Of a stretch of 64,000 nucleotides of DNA, positions 42,766-50,096 are shown piece by piece. This DNA comes from Sediminibacillus dalangtanensis (lineage in GTDB: Bacteria; Bacillota; Bacilli; Bacillales; Amphibacillaceae), in the NCBI RefSeq assembly GCF_017792025.1, contig NZ_CP046956.1:1178001-1242000 (forward strand). The letters are read 5' to 3'. The notes beneath the pieces were generated by a model. The model was not told the origin of the DNA, ran no database searches, and worked only from the letters and a program-made list of their open reading frames with translations. Position numbers and translations under genes: made by a program. Positions within the stretch are counted from its first letter, which is position 1, and the number at the start of each line of letters is the position of its first letter.

Positions 42766-43302
42766 ATGGTAAGAGTTGCAGTAGAACAACCATTCGAAGA
42801 TGTGAAAAAGCAATTGAACAAAAAAGGCTACCAAGCGGAAATGCTCGAACGAAAAGTGGATGCTGCCGAATTTGATGCGGTCGTTGTAAGAGATCTGGAA
42901 GACTTGACGGACATCCACATGAATGTACCATTGATTTCCGCCCGCGGACGAAGTGTAAAAGAAATCGTTGCTGAAGTGGAAGAAAGACTACAACGCGCTG
43001 GAACAATCGATAAGAAATCCGGTGGCATCTCTGGTAAACAACTTGTAAACGGCCTTGCTGTAGGGAGCATTGTCGGAGTCACCATTGGTTTTATGCTAGC
43101 TCCAGCCAGCGGCAAGAAGACACGTGACAATTTGAATCAAAAACTGCAGCAGACGAAACAGCAGACCATGAATCTGACCGGCAAAGTGAAGGATAAGGTG
43201 CCAGGCCAATCCACCAGTAATCTGGATGATGACAGTAAAAATGAGCTTGCTGCCCAGGAACGGGATTTAGAATTAATCGGTGGCACAGAGCTGAAAAAAT
43301 AA
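42766..43302 (+). CDS. UPF0180 (YkuS) and YtxH-like fusion protein
   Basis: 178 residues. Residues 1-80 resemble the UPF0180/YkuS fold (VEQPFEDVKKQLNKKGYQAE, then VKEIVAEVEERLQ). Residues 90-150 form a YtxH-like stress module: a glycine-rich membrane helix (VNGLAVGSIVGVTIGFMLAP) followed by ASGKKTRDNLNQKLQQTKQQ. The two are normally separate small genes. ATG 42766 follows GAGGAGG. Possibly a SigB-controlled envelope stress protein; the role is inferred only. Confidence 0.7.
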   Translation: MVRVAVEQPFEDVKKQLNKKGYQAEMLERKVDAAEFDAVVVRDLEDLTDIHMNVPLISARGRSVKEIVAEVEERLQRAGTIDKKSGGISGKQLVNGLAVGSIVGVTIGFMLAPASGKKTRDNLNQKLQQTKQQTMNLTGKVKDKVPGQSTSNLDDDSKNELAAQERDLELIGGTELKK

Positions 43303-43312
43303 ATGATGGTTA

Positions 43313-43341
43313 AAAAGGCATCCTTCTCCGGGTGCCTTTTT
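43313..43341 (+). terminator. Terminator after the fusion gene
   Basis: Stem AAAAGGCATCC with GGGTGCCTTTTT. Confidence 0.85.
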
Positions 43342-43449
43342 ATTTAGCATGTTTCAACAGGCCGTGTAAAACCGTTGGAAAACGCTCGATATGCATGCAA
43401 GGGAATGGGGGCAAAACATTCCGGCTTTTCGGCTTTCCTTCCGTCTATA

Positions 43450-43484
43450 AAGGCGCATCAGCCATTAGGCTGGTGCGCTTTTTT
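43450..43484 (+). terminator. Second terminator, possibly of a small RNA
   Basis: 13-bp stem (43450-43463 with 43468-43480) with one G-T or mismatch, 4-nt loop, then TTTTTT. It lies 110 bp past the previous terminator with no gene in between. Confidence 0.75.
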
Positions 43485-43528
43485 ATGGTTATGAAGAAAA
43501 ATATAATAAGCTAAATGACAAATATATA

Positions 43529-43556
43529 TTGCAAAAAGACAATTTTAATATATAAT
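43529..43556 (+). promoter_or_regulatory. SigA promoter of the BcrA-type ABC operon
   Basis: TTGCAA, 16-bp spacer, consensus TATAAT. It overlaps ATG 43555, which shows that this ATG cannot be the start of the ATPase gene. Confidence 0.7.
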
Positions 43557-43596
43557 GAAAACAGAACGAGAGGAAGATAAAGAGGAGGGATGCAAG

Positions 43597-44553
43597 TTGG
43601 CTTTAGGAATTCAATTGAAAGATGTGACGAAGAAAATCGGCGGAAGTACGATTATCGATCAGCTGTCGCTCGACATCCATAAAGGTGAAGTATTTGGCTT
43701 ACTCGGTCCAAACGGGGCAGGGAAAACAACGACAATCCGGATGATAGTTGGCTTGATGGCCATTACATCGGGAGATATCCTGATCGATGGTATATCCATA
43801 TCAAAAGAACGCTCGGCTACTGCTCACAAACTCGGTGCGATTGTCGAAAATCCGGATTTCTATTTATATATGAGCGGTTTAGATAATTTACGCTACTTCG
43901 CCAAGCTTCAGGATAAAAAGATCAGTAGGAAAACCATCGATGATGTGGTACGTGTTGTCGGGTTAACCGAAAGCATTCAAAAAAAGGTGAAGACCTATTC
44001 ACTCGGCATGAAACAGCGTCTCGGTTTAGCGCAGAGCTTGTTGCATCGACCAAAGGTGCTGATATTGGATGAACCGACGAATGGATTGGATCCAGCTGGT
44101 ATCCGTGAATTCCGGGAGTACATCCGCAGGCTGGCGAGTGAACAAAATATGACCATAATAATATCTAGCCACTTATTATCAGAAATTGAATTGATGTGCG
44201 ACCGAGTAGCGATTATACAAAACGGGCGGCTGATCCGTACGGAAACTATCAAAGAGAGACCAGACAAAGAGAACTTTGAAAAACCGGCCAGTCAAGTAGT
44301 GATAGAACTGGCCGACAGCAAGAATGCCGAACAGTTACTTCATCAAAAACTGCCATCACTTGAAACCCGCCGCTCAGGAGAGCAGCTTTACATCCAAGCA
44401 GATAAAGAAATGACCGCGAAAGTCATTCAATTGTTGGCAACTGAAAGCCATGCGATCTATCGGGTAAGGGACGGCCAGCAAACATTGGAAGATCGTTTTC
44501 TGGAAATAACCAATGAAAAGGGGGAGGCATATGCTGACGCTCACTCGCAATGA
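43597..44553 (+). CDS. ABC transporter ATP-binding protein (BcrA type)
   Basis: 318 residues. Walker A is LLGPNGAGKTTTIRMIVG; IVENPDFYLYMSGLDNL is the Q-loop region typical of BcrA-like ATPases; the signature is YSLGMKQRLGLAQSL; Walker B is KVLILDEPTNGLDPAG; the switch His is in ISSHLLSEIELMCD. Start TTG 43597 lies behind GAGGAGGG; the longer frame from 43555 begins inside the promoter. With the next gene it forms an exporter of the bacitracin/lantibiotic-resistance type. The substrate is unknown. Confidence 0.88.
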   Translation: MALGIQLKDVTKKIGGSTIIDQLSLDIHKGEVFGLLGPNGAGKTTTIRMIVGLMAITSGDILIDGISISKERSATAHKLGAIVENPDFYLYMSGLDNLRYFAKLQDKKISRKTIDDVVRVVGLTESIQKKVKTYSLGMKQRLGLAQSLLHRPKVLILDEPTNGLDPAGIREFREYIRRLASEQNMTIIISSHLLSEIELMCDRVAIIQNGRLIRTETIKERPDKENFEKPASQVVIELADSKNAEQLLHQKLPSLETRRSGEQLYIQADKEMTAKVIQLLATESHAIYRVRDGQQTLEDRFLEITNEKGEAYADAHSQ

Positions 44554-45472
44554 ATGGTTTAAACTAAGCAAAAAGCCATCTATTTATTTGATGGGGGTGA
44601 TTATTGTCCTGCTGGTCATAGCTACTGGGATGATTGGTAAAATCACAGAGGATGCTCATTCGGTGCCGGATAATTGGCAGGAGAACCTGGCTGCAAAAAA
44701 TGAGCAGATGAAAGAGCAAAACCAGGAACATGCGAATAATCCAATTTTGACAGAAAACAACCGAAACCAGATTGCAGTCAATAACTATCGAATCGATCAT
44801 GACATCAAACCCGGCGCCGAGCTGAGTGTCTGGTCTTATACAGTGGAAAATGTTCCCTTGATTTCTGTTGCCGGTTTATTGGTGATGATCATTGCAGCCG
44901 GAATTGTATCTTCGGAGTTCAGCGGGGGAACGATTAAGCTGGTGATGATCCGTCCTGCCCCGCGTTGGAAAGTATTGCTGGCCAAATATTTGACGGTATT
45001 GGCCTATGGCTTGCTGCTTGTGGTGCTATTGTTCATTGCCTCATTGGCAGTGGGTGTCATCTTGTTCGGCATGGGTGAATCTATGGTCCACTTGACGGTC
45101 AACAACGGAGTCGTTTCCGAAGAGAATGTGCTTGTATATCTGCTTCGTTATTTCTTTTTCTCCACTATCGACCTATGGATGATGGTGTCGCTTGCTTTTG
45201 CCTTGTCCGCGATTTTCAGGAATACAGCAGTATCTCTCGGTGTTTCGCTGTTTGCGTATTTGATGGGAGGCACTTTCACAAGCTTGCTGGCAGAACGGTT
45301 CGATTGGACCAAGTACTTGTTGTTTGCCAACACAGATTTAAACCGTTATGTGAGTGGGACTCCTTTTGTGGAAGGAATGACGATGACATTTTCGATTGTT
45401 ATGCTGTTTCTGTACTTGGCAGTGTTCCTTGGAACAGCTTTTATGACTTTCACCAAACGGGATATCTCCTGA
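44531..45472 (+). CDS. ABC-2 permease (BcrB type)
   Basis: 313 residues. N-terminal NEWFKLSKKPSIYLMGVIIV, a long external loop (residues 40-110), then five or so membrane segments with SSEFSGGTIKLVMIRPAPRW, the hallmark of these permeases. ATG 44531 follows GGGGGAGG inside the ATPase gene, so the two are coupled. It forms the membrane part of the exporter. Confidence 0.85.
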   Translation: MLTLTRNEWFKLSKKPSIYLMGVIIVLLVIATGMIGKITEDAHSVPDNWQENLAAKNEQMKEQNQEHANNPILTENNRNQIAVNNYRIDHDIKPGAELSVWSYTVENVPLISVAGLLVMIIAAGIVSSEFSGGTIKLVMIRPAPRWKVLLAKYLTVLAYGLLLVVLLFIASLAVGVILFGMGESMVHLTVNNGVVSEENVLVYLLRYFFFSTIDLWMMVSLAFALSAIFRNTAVSLGVSLFAYLMGGTFTSLLAERFDWTKYLLFANTDLNRYVSGTPFVEGMTMTFSIVMLFLYLAVFLGTAFMTFTKRDIS

Positions 45473-45555
45473 TCCATCATGCAGAAGTACGGCTTTCGAT
45501 AATCTGTTCCGCCTGCTAAAATAAAACAAGAACCTGCAAAAAAGGGTGGTAAAAC

Positions 45556-46089
45556 ATGAACAATCCTTTTAAAAGGAATAGACGAAAAGATGAGCGCATT
45601 ACCAATCTGCAAAACAAAATCTATCGAGAGATTTATCATTTGGTATTGATCATTTGCGTCCTGTCCTTGATTTTCAAGTATGCAACTAGTGGTGCTGATT
45701 TTAAGAACGTTTGGCTTGAACTGGTCATTTTACTTGTTACGTCGATTTATTATACGGTACGATCGACGGGAATGGGGATTTTTTCTGCCGAAGTAGAAAT
45801 GCATGATCAGACAAACAAACGCCCGATGAGTGTAAAAACCATTTTGATCGGTGCTTTGTTTGGTGCTGGATGGGCTATCTTTCTAGGGATTCACAGTGCA
45901 GTGAGCTACGCTGATACAGCAACGCAGTCGGTTTATTACTTCCTGCTTACGTCGGTTGTTTCCTTTATAATCTATATTCCATTCTTGATGATCGTGAACG
46001 GTTTCGCTTATTGGGGAGCGAAGAAAAGGAGCGACAGGGCGGTTGCAAAAGAATTGGAAGATGAAGAAGAGCAGGATGAGGAAAGATGA
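45556..46089 (+). CDS. DUF6773 family membrane protein
   Basis: 177 residues with four membrane segments. The N-terminus NPFKRNRRKDERITNLQNKI and the segment VRSTGMGIFSAEVEMHDQTN fit DUF6773-type proteins. A charged tail (KELEDEEEQDEER) follows the last helix. Its stop overlaps the start of a small XRE regulator gene by 4 bp, and such membrane/regulator pairs are common in Bacillaceae. Function unknown. A GGGTGG site precedes ATG 45556. Confidence 0.7.
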   Translation: MNNPFKRNRRKDERITNLQNKIYREIYHLVLIICVLSLIFKYATSGADFKNVWLELVILLVTSIYYTVRSTGMGIFSAEVEMHDQTNKRPMSVKTILIGALFGAGWAIFLGIHSAVSYADTATQSVYYFLLTSVVSFIIYIPFLMIVNGFAYWGAKKRSDRAVAKELEDEEEQDEER

Positions 46090-46280
46090 AGAACATCCGG
46101 ATGAAAGTAGCCAGAACAGAAATGGATCTGTCACAGGAGGAATTGGCCAAGCGTGTCGGCGTATCGCGTCAGACCATTGGACTGATCGAACTGGGGAAAT
46201 ATAATCCAAGCCTGAATCTGTGCATTGCAATTTGCAAAACGTTGTCTAAAACGCTCGACGAATTGTTCTGGGAAGATTAA
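46086..46280 (+). CDS. Small XRE-family transcriptional regulator
   Basis: 64 residues, a single helix-turn-helix domain: MKVARTEMDLSQEELAKRVG, VSRQTIGLIELGKYNPSLNL, then CKTLSKTLDELFW. It matches the short YozG-like XRE regulators. It overlaps the DUF6773 gene (ATGA) and probably regulates that operon. The ATG sits within the upstream coding end, so translation is coupled. Confidence 0.88.
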   Translation: MKNIRMKVARTEMDLSQEELAKRVGVSRQTIGLIELGKYNPSLNLCIAICKTLSKTLDELFWED

Positions 46281-46314
46281 AAAACCTCCGTGCCCGTTTG
46301 GGTCCGGAGGTTTT
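46281..46314. terminator. Terminator between the XRE gene and the cupredoxin gene
   Basis: Stem AAAACCTCCG with CGGAGGTTTT, 14-nt loop with inner pairing; it may serve both convergent genes. Confidence 0.8.
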
Positions 46315-46318
46315 CCAA

Positions 46319-46681
46319 TTATTCCACAATCAAAGTCGAGGACATATCTTCATGGCCTTCGCCGCAAGGTAGGGCACATTTAATCACGTATTCGCCGGCT
46401 TCCAGTGTAGCTGTTGCGGATCCCTCGTTTTCAATTTTGACATCCGTTCCTTCGATTTCGATGGCATGGACGCCTTCTTCATTGGTCAGATTGAATGTGA
46501 TTTCTCCAGCGGGCGCCGTGTATTCTTTTTTGTCAAACTGCCAGTTGCTTGCGGCAATATCGACAACTGCGGCAGAACCACCGTCATCCCCTTTGGCTGC
46601 TCCGGCATCATCACCACCGCCGCAAGCCGCCAGCAATAAAATGAACATCGAGACCATAAGTGCTAAAAGTGCTTTTTTCAT
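46319..46681 (-). CDS. Cupredoxin lipoprotein with CuA-like site
   Basis: 120 residues. Signal peptide with lipobox LLLAACGGG, so it is lipid-anchored outside the membrane. A short Gly/Asp-rich linker leads to a cupredoxin fold resembling the soluble domain of cytochrome oxidase subunit II: VHAIEIEG (His) and CALPCGEGHEDM (two Cys, His, Met), the full CuA-type ligand set. It could carry electrons to, or deliver copper to, the ba3 oxidase encoded nearby. ATG 46681 follows GGGAGG. A perfect Fnr box lies at 46756-46771. Confidence 0.82.
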   Translation of the reverse strand: MKKALLALMVSMFILLLAACGGGDDAGAAKGDDGGSAAVVDIAASNWQFDKKEYTAPAGEITFNLTNEEGVHAIEIEGTDVKIENEGSATATLEAGEYVIKCALPCGEGHEDMSSTLIVE

Positions 46682-46755
46682 CGTTAAAAACCTCCCGGAA
46701 AATTGTTTGAATGCTTTTCACATTTTTAGTGTAAAACACCTTCCGGATGAGTGGC

Positions 46756-46771
46756 TGTGAGAAATGTCACA
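46756..46771 (-). promoter_or_regulatory. Fnr box upstream of the cupredoxin gene
   Basis: TGTGAGAAATGTCACA, an exact TGTGA-N6-TCACA palindrome, 75 bp before the cupredoxin start. The Fnr-type regulator encoded at 47156 is the obvious candidate. Confidence 0.75.
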
Positions 46772-46900
46772 TTTCCCATCTGTTCAAAATAACGTAACAA
46801 TTTTTTACCAAATAATAATGCAAATGATTGAGGCGAGGAGTATGATGAAAGTATCAAGAAGGGGATATTTATCATCCTTTATAAGATGTCAGTGAATCCT

Positions 46901-47030
46901 ACGCTGCGGAAAAACACTACGCTTTCCGCGGGTGGCTGGTGAGCCTCCTCGAGCTAACGCTCTCCGGGGTCTCGCCTAGGCCATTCCTCCCGCAGGAGTC
47001 TTCGTGTTTTTCCTCCGCTGGTGACATGCT
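46901..47030 (+). repeat. Palindromic intergenic repeat, family A, best-preserved copy
   Basis: Outer arms ACGCTGCGGAAAAACAC and GTGTTTTTCCTCCGCTGG; inner arms GCTTTCCGCGGGTGGCTGG and CCTCCCGCAGGAG; GTGAGCCTCCTCGAGC at the centre. The element can fold into one long hairpin. It lies just upstream of the fnr gene. Confidence 0.8.
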
Positions 47031-47155
47031 TCCTGGCACTCAATCTCTTTTTCATCCAACAGAAACGTAACAAAGGAAGCATGCATCTACTCTGTAGTCT
47101 TGTACAGCACTTATTTATGAAAACAGCAACATCGAAAAATGGGGAGGCGGATTAC

Positions 47156-47875
47156 ATGGTGACAGCTGTAAAACAAGAACAGGCAGTCGGCAACACCTGG
47201 CAGTTCACAAAAGAAAGCTTTGAAAAAATACAAGGGATCATGTATCAACACGTGTTTTCGGCGGGCTCCACGTTGTTTTGGGAAGGGGACGAAGCAGAAA
47301 AACTTTATTTTCTTGAGAGTGGTTCCGTCCGCCTGGTGAAAACAGCTGATGATGGAAAGGACCTGTGCCTCTATTACTTTCATGAAGGTGATTTGTTCGG
47401 AGAAATCCAATATCCCGGGCAGGAAGGACAGATGTCGTATACTGCCGAAGTCCTGCAGGATGCGCGGATCGGCATCATTCAGCAGCGTGATCTGGAAATA
47501 CTGTTATGGCAGCATGGTGACTTGGCGATTGAATTCAGCCGCTGGCTCGGATACATGCAGCAGCTTACTCAGGTGAAGCTAAGGGATTTGATGTTCCATG
47601 GGAAAAATGGAGCGCTCGCTTCCACCCTGATCCGTGCTGCCAACACGTATGGCGTGCAGGATGGCGGAACCATCCGCTTTACCGAAAAATTCACCAATGC
47701 AGAGCTGGCCAGCCTGATCGGCGCTACTCGCGAGACGGTCAATCGGATGCTGAACCAATTGAAAAAGCAACAGATAATCGACATCGAACACGGCCGGATC
47801 GTGATTCTCGATTTGGCTGAACTAAAAGCCATTTGCCATTGTGAAGAATGCCCGCTTGGCATCTGCCGTTTATAG
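47156..47875 (+). CDS. fnr: Crp/Fnr-family oxygen-responsive regulator Fnr
   Basis: 239 residues: cyclic-nucleotide-binding-like sensor domain (VFSAGSTLFWEGDEAEKLYF to YFHEGDLFGEIQYP), dimer helix, then HTH_Crp (FTNAELASLIGATRETVNRM). The C-terminus CHCEECPLGICRL holds the CxxCx4C cysteines that, as in B. subtilis Fnr, ligate a 4Fe-4S cluster. It activates anaerobic or low-oxygen genes by binding TGTGA-N6-TCACA. ATG 47156 follows GGGGAGG; the open frame upstream from 47021 runs into a repeat and is not coding. Two perfect Fnr boxes lie within 3 kb. Confidence 0.88.
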   Translation: MVTAVKQEQAVGNTWQFTKESFEKIQGIMYQHVFSAGSTLFWEGDEAEKLYFLESGSVRLVKTADDGKDLCLYYFHEGDLFGEIQYPGQEGQMSYTAEVLQDARIGIIQQRDLEILLWQHGDLAIEFSRWLGYMQQLTQVKLRDLMFHGKNGALASTLIRAANTYGVQDGGTIRFTEKFTNAELASLIGATRETVNRMLNQLKKQQIIDIEHGRIVILDLAELKAICHCEECPLGICRL

Positions 47876-47888
47876 TGAATCCGTCTCC

Positions 47889-47910
47889 CCGGGGAAATCC
47901 CCGGTTTTTT
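47889..47910. terminator. Terminator after fnr
   Basis: Stem CCGGGG with CCCCGG, 4-nt loop, then TTTTTT. Confidence 0.8.
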
Positions 47911-47970
47911 GTTTCTATGAAGGCTGCTATAGCGGGTGGAATAGTTTCCTGTCTAATCGAGTGAAGCATT

Positions 47971-48486
47971 TTATCTTGCCTTGGATGGTGTTTGAAGTGT
48001 TATATTCATTTTTCCATCTCTGAATCGAACATATGGATCTTCTCTTTCACCTACAAGTAATTTTCCTTTCCATATTTGTGCTATTTCATGATACTCTTCT
48101 CTTTTTCCATTCACCTCTGCTGTTATAGAAATATGGTGCCAGAAAGTATGGCCATCAGCATATTCCACCTCTGAAATCTCGTAATCTTTGATGGCGTAGT
48201 TCTGCTCTTTTAAAAAGGCTGTTTTTTTCATATAAAAGTCTTTCGCCTCTGCTTCTGTTAGTGCCGTTCCGGTAGACAAGTGTTCGTTGGTGTTTTCTTG
48301 ATAATCGTATAGGTACAGAACGTCAAATGCGTCTTCATATTTTCCGTTGATAAGGGATTGATAATAGTGATTGATCATATGTTCTGCATCTTTTTCCGGA
48401 AAGTAATTTTTTCTTATGCTGGGCCATGAAAGAACAACTATACCGAGGAGTGCGACGAAAACAACAAGCGCAACAACTTTTTTGAT
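47971..48486 (-). CDS. Membrane-anchored hypothetical protein with possible non-canonical ATC start
   Basis: The frame from ATG 48378 encodes MINHYYQSLINGKYEDAFDV and so on, but a coherent N-terminal anchor is encoded just upstream in frame: KKVVALVVFVALLGIVVLSW, then PSIRKNYFPEKDAEH. No ATG, GTG or TTG precedes it before an in-frame TGA. GGGGGG sits 6 nt before ATC 48486, so initiation at ATC (or ATT 48492) is possible, or an original ATG has mutated. The extracytoplasmic part resembles an NTF2-like domain (YHEIAQIWKGKLLVGERE). Function unknown. Confidence 0.55.
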   Translation of the reverse strand: MKKVVALVVFVALLGIVVLSWPSIRKNYFPEKDAEHMINHYYQSLINGKYEDAFDVLYLYDYQENTNEHLSTGTALTEAEAKDFYMKKTAFLKEQNYAIKDYEISEVEYADGHTFWHHISITAEVNGKREEYHEIAQIWKGKLLVGEREDPYVRFRDGKMNITLQTPSKAR

Positions 48487-48688
48487 GGTAATCCCCCCAC
48501 TTTTTCATGCTAATCTACCGATTGATTCTATCACATTTTTGCTGATAGAGAAGCGAGAAAAAGGAATCCTATGTGGTGATTGATTCAATTCCCTTTTAAA
48601 ACCTACAGAAATTCTGCCGACTAACGCGATTTCTGAATCTTACACCTTATACAGCAACGTACAGGCAATTCTTTCAATCTACTATCCT

Positions 48689-49285
48689 TCATTCAACGAT
48701 GAAGTGGTCGTTGCTACATACATCAGGATATTGTCTGAAAAACTGGCTGCTCCATCCATATCTCTGCAGTTCCGTCTCATCCATTCCCAGCCATTCCAAT
48801 GACTGAAAACATTCGTAGAACGATACAGGCTTCCTTTTTTCTATACATCCACAAACCGTTTTCAGCGTCTGCTGACGCCGATATAATCCATGAAACGGAA
48901 TCGGGGTGTTTTGGATATACGGAACGACTGCCGAATGACCCGTTTGTTGAAGTCTCTCCTTCATCGCTGCTGCCGCTTGAGAGGATAAAGCGGGCATATC
49001 ACAGCTGACCAGCCAGATTAAAGGATAGCTGGCAAGGGAGAATCCGGCATGAATTGCCCCTAATACCCCTTTGTTTTTGTGAAAGACGGTGACAACGCGG
49101 ATATCTGATCCGACCAATGGCAAAAATGTCATCGGATTATCGGTGACGAGCACAATTTCCTCGACAAATTGCTGCATTTCCCTGATTTGATGGTCGATCA
49201 ACCTTTCCCCATCCAGTTTCTGCTGGGCAATCTCTTCCGCATATGGATGGATGCTTCGATCTGCTATTATAATGCCGCTTTTCAT
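48689..49285 (-). CDS. MobA-like nucleotidyltransferase with altered signature
   Basis: 198 residues. It resembles molybdenum-cofactor guanylyltransferases: LIDHQIREMQQFVEEIVLVT, KGVLGAIHAGFSL, WLVSCDMPALS. The expected N-terminal GTP loop LAGGxSxRMGxxK is replaced by IIADRSIHPYAEEIAQQKLD, without the Gly pair. It may have lost or changed its activity. ATG 49285 follows AGGGGAAAGG. It is divergent from the ba3 oxidase operon and shares the intergenic Fnr boxes. No other molybdopterin gene is in the window. Confidence 0.6.
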   Translation of the reverse strand: MKSGIIIADRSIHPYAEEIAQQKLDGERLIDHQIREMQQFVEEIVLVTDNPMTFLPLVGSDIRVVTVFHKNKGVLGAIHAGFSLASYPLIWLVSCDMPALSSQAAAAMKERLQQTGHSAVVPYIQNTPIPFHGLYRRQQTLKTVCGCIEKRKPVSFYECFQSLEWLGMDETELQRYGWSSQFFRQYPDVCSNDHFIVE

Positions 49286-49341
49286 CCTTTCCCCTCCCTT
49301 GTTTTTTCCTGTTCAGCATAACTGTTTTGAAAATACAAAAC

Positions 49342-49357
49342 TGTAATGGAAGTCACA
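49342..49357. promoter_or_regulatory. Imperfect Fnr box between mobA-like and oxidase genes
   Basis: TGTAATGGAAGTCACA, one mismatch from TGTGA-N6-TCACA. It is nearer to the mobA-like start (57 bp). Confidence 0.5.
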
Positions 49358-49378
49358 TTCCCGACTTATTGAAAAGGA

Positions 49379-49394
49379 TGTGATATTTATCACA
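49379..49394 (+). promoter_or_regulatory. Fnr box upstream of the ba3 oxidase operon
   Basis: TGTGATATTTATCACA, a perfect TGTGA-N6-TCACA palindrome, 60 bp before the first gene of the operon. Confidence 0.78.
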
Positions 49395-49454
49395 GAATCG
49401 ACCTGTCATGTTCCGCTACAATCAAATTAGATTAAAGGGAAGGGAGCGTTCACG

Positions 49455-49613
49455 ATGGCGAAATTGGATTCTGCCAAATCGTTCGAAGCCGAAAAAGAGC
49501 ACGCCGGGAAAACAGAACCGAAGCTTAACGGAACCTTGTTGTCCGTCATGCTCGTCGGAGGATTCATCATATTATCCTGGATCGGGGTGTACGCGCTTTA
49601 TCTATCCAGGTAG
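49455..49613 (+). CDS. ba3-type cytochrome oxidase subunit IIa (small)
   Basis: 52 residues translated from ATG 49455: a hydrophilic first half and one membrane helix (LNGTLLSVMLVGGFIILSWI, then GVYALYLSR). This is the subunit 2A pattern of B-family oxidases such as Thermus ba3. AAGGGAGCG precedes the ATG. It is 18 bp before the subunit II gene. It supplies the helix that subunit II lacks in this family. Confidence 0.8.
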   Translation: MAKLDSAKSFEAEKEHAGKTEPKLNGTLLSVMLVGGFIILSWIGVYALYLSR

Positions 49614-49631
49614 GAAAAGGGGGAGTAACAG

Positions 49632-50096
49632 ATGCACATGCACAAGTATGAAAAAATATGGCTGATTTTTGGCGGTATCACCTTGATTGTATTCCTGTCG
49701 GTAATCGGTGTCAGCGCATTTGCCATGGGACATCATCCACCAAGCGATATGACGACAATCGACCCGGAAAAAGTAAAGGAAACAGCACCTTTCGATGACC
49801 CTGGTCTGAAGAAAATCGGTGACAATGAATATGAAGCGGTGATGGTTGCCCAGGCGTTCATGTTCGGGGAACCCTTAGAAGTGCCGAAGGGGGCGACCGT
49901 TCATTTCAAGGTGACGAGTGCGGATGTGGTTCATGGCTTTTCGATTCCGGGAACGAACGTGAACATGATGGTCACACCAGGGCATATCAATACGATTACC
50001 CACACGTTCGACGAAGCCGGTGAGTTTTTGATCATTTGCAATGAATATTGCGGAGTCGGCCACCAGGCCATGAGCGGAAGGATAGAGGTGAATTAA
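49632..50096 (+). CDS. cbaB: ba3-type cytochrome c oxidase subunit II
   Basis: 154 residues. One N-terminal membrane helix (residues 8-32), then the CuA cupredoxin domain: VVHGFSIPGTNVNMMVTPGH (His) and CNEYCGVGHQAM (two Cys, Glu, His, Met). It accepts electrons from cytochrome c or a cupredoxin outside the membrane. The short length with a single helix is typical of B-family (ba3) oxidases. ATG 49632 follows AGGAAAAGGGGGAG. Its stop touches the subunit I start. Confidence 0.92.
   Translation: MHMHKYEKIWLIFGGITLIVFLSVIGVSAFAMGHHPPSDMTTIDPEKVKETAPFDDPGLKKIGDNEYEAVMVAQAFMFGEPLEVPKGATVHFKVTSADVVHGFSIPGTNVNMMVTPGHINTITHTFDEAGEFLIICNEYCGVGHQAMSGRIEVN

Noticed and set aside
43555..43596. Upstream ATG for the BcrA-type ATPase
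   Set aside because: This ATG is part of the consensus -10 box TATAAT. TTG 43597 has the ribosome binding site.
47021..47155. N-terminal extension of the Fnr gene
   Set aside because: The extension is translated from the end of a family A repeat; a good ribosome binding site and family length support ATG 47156.
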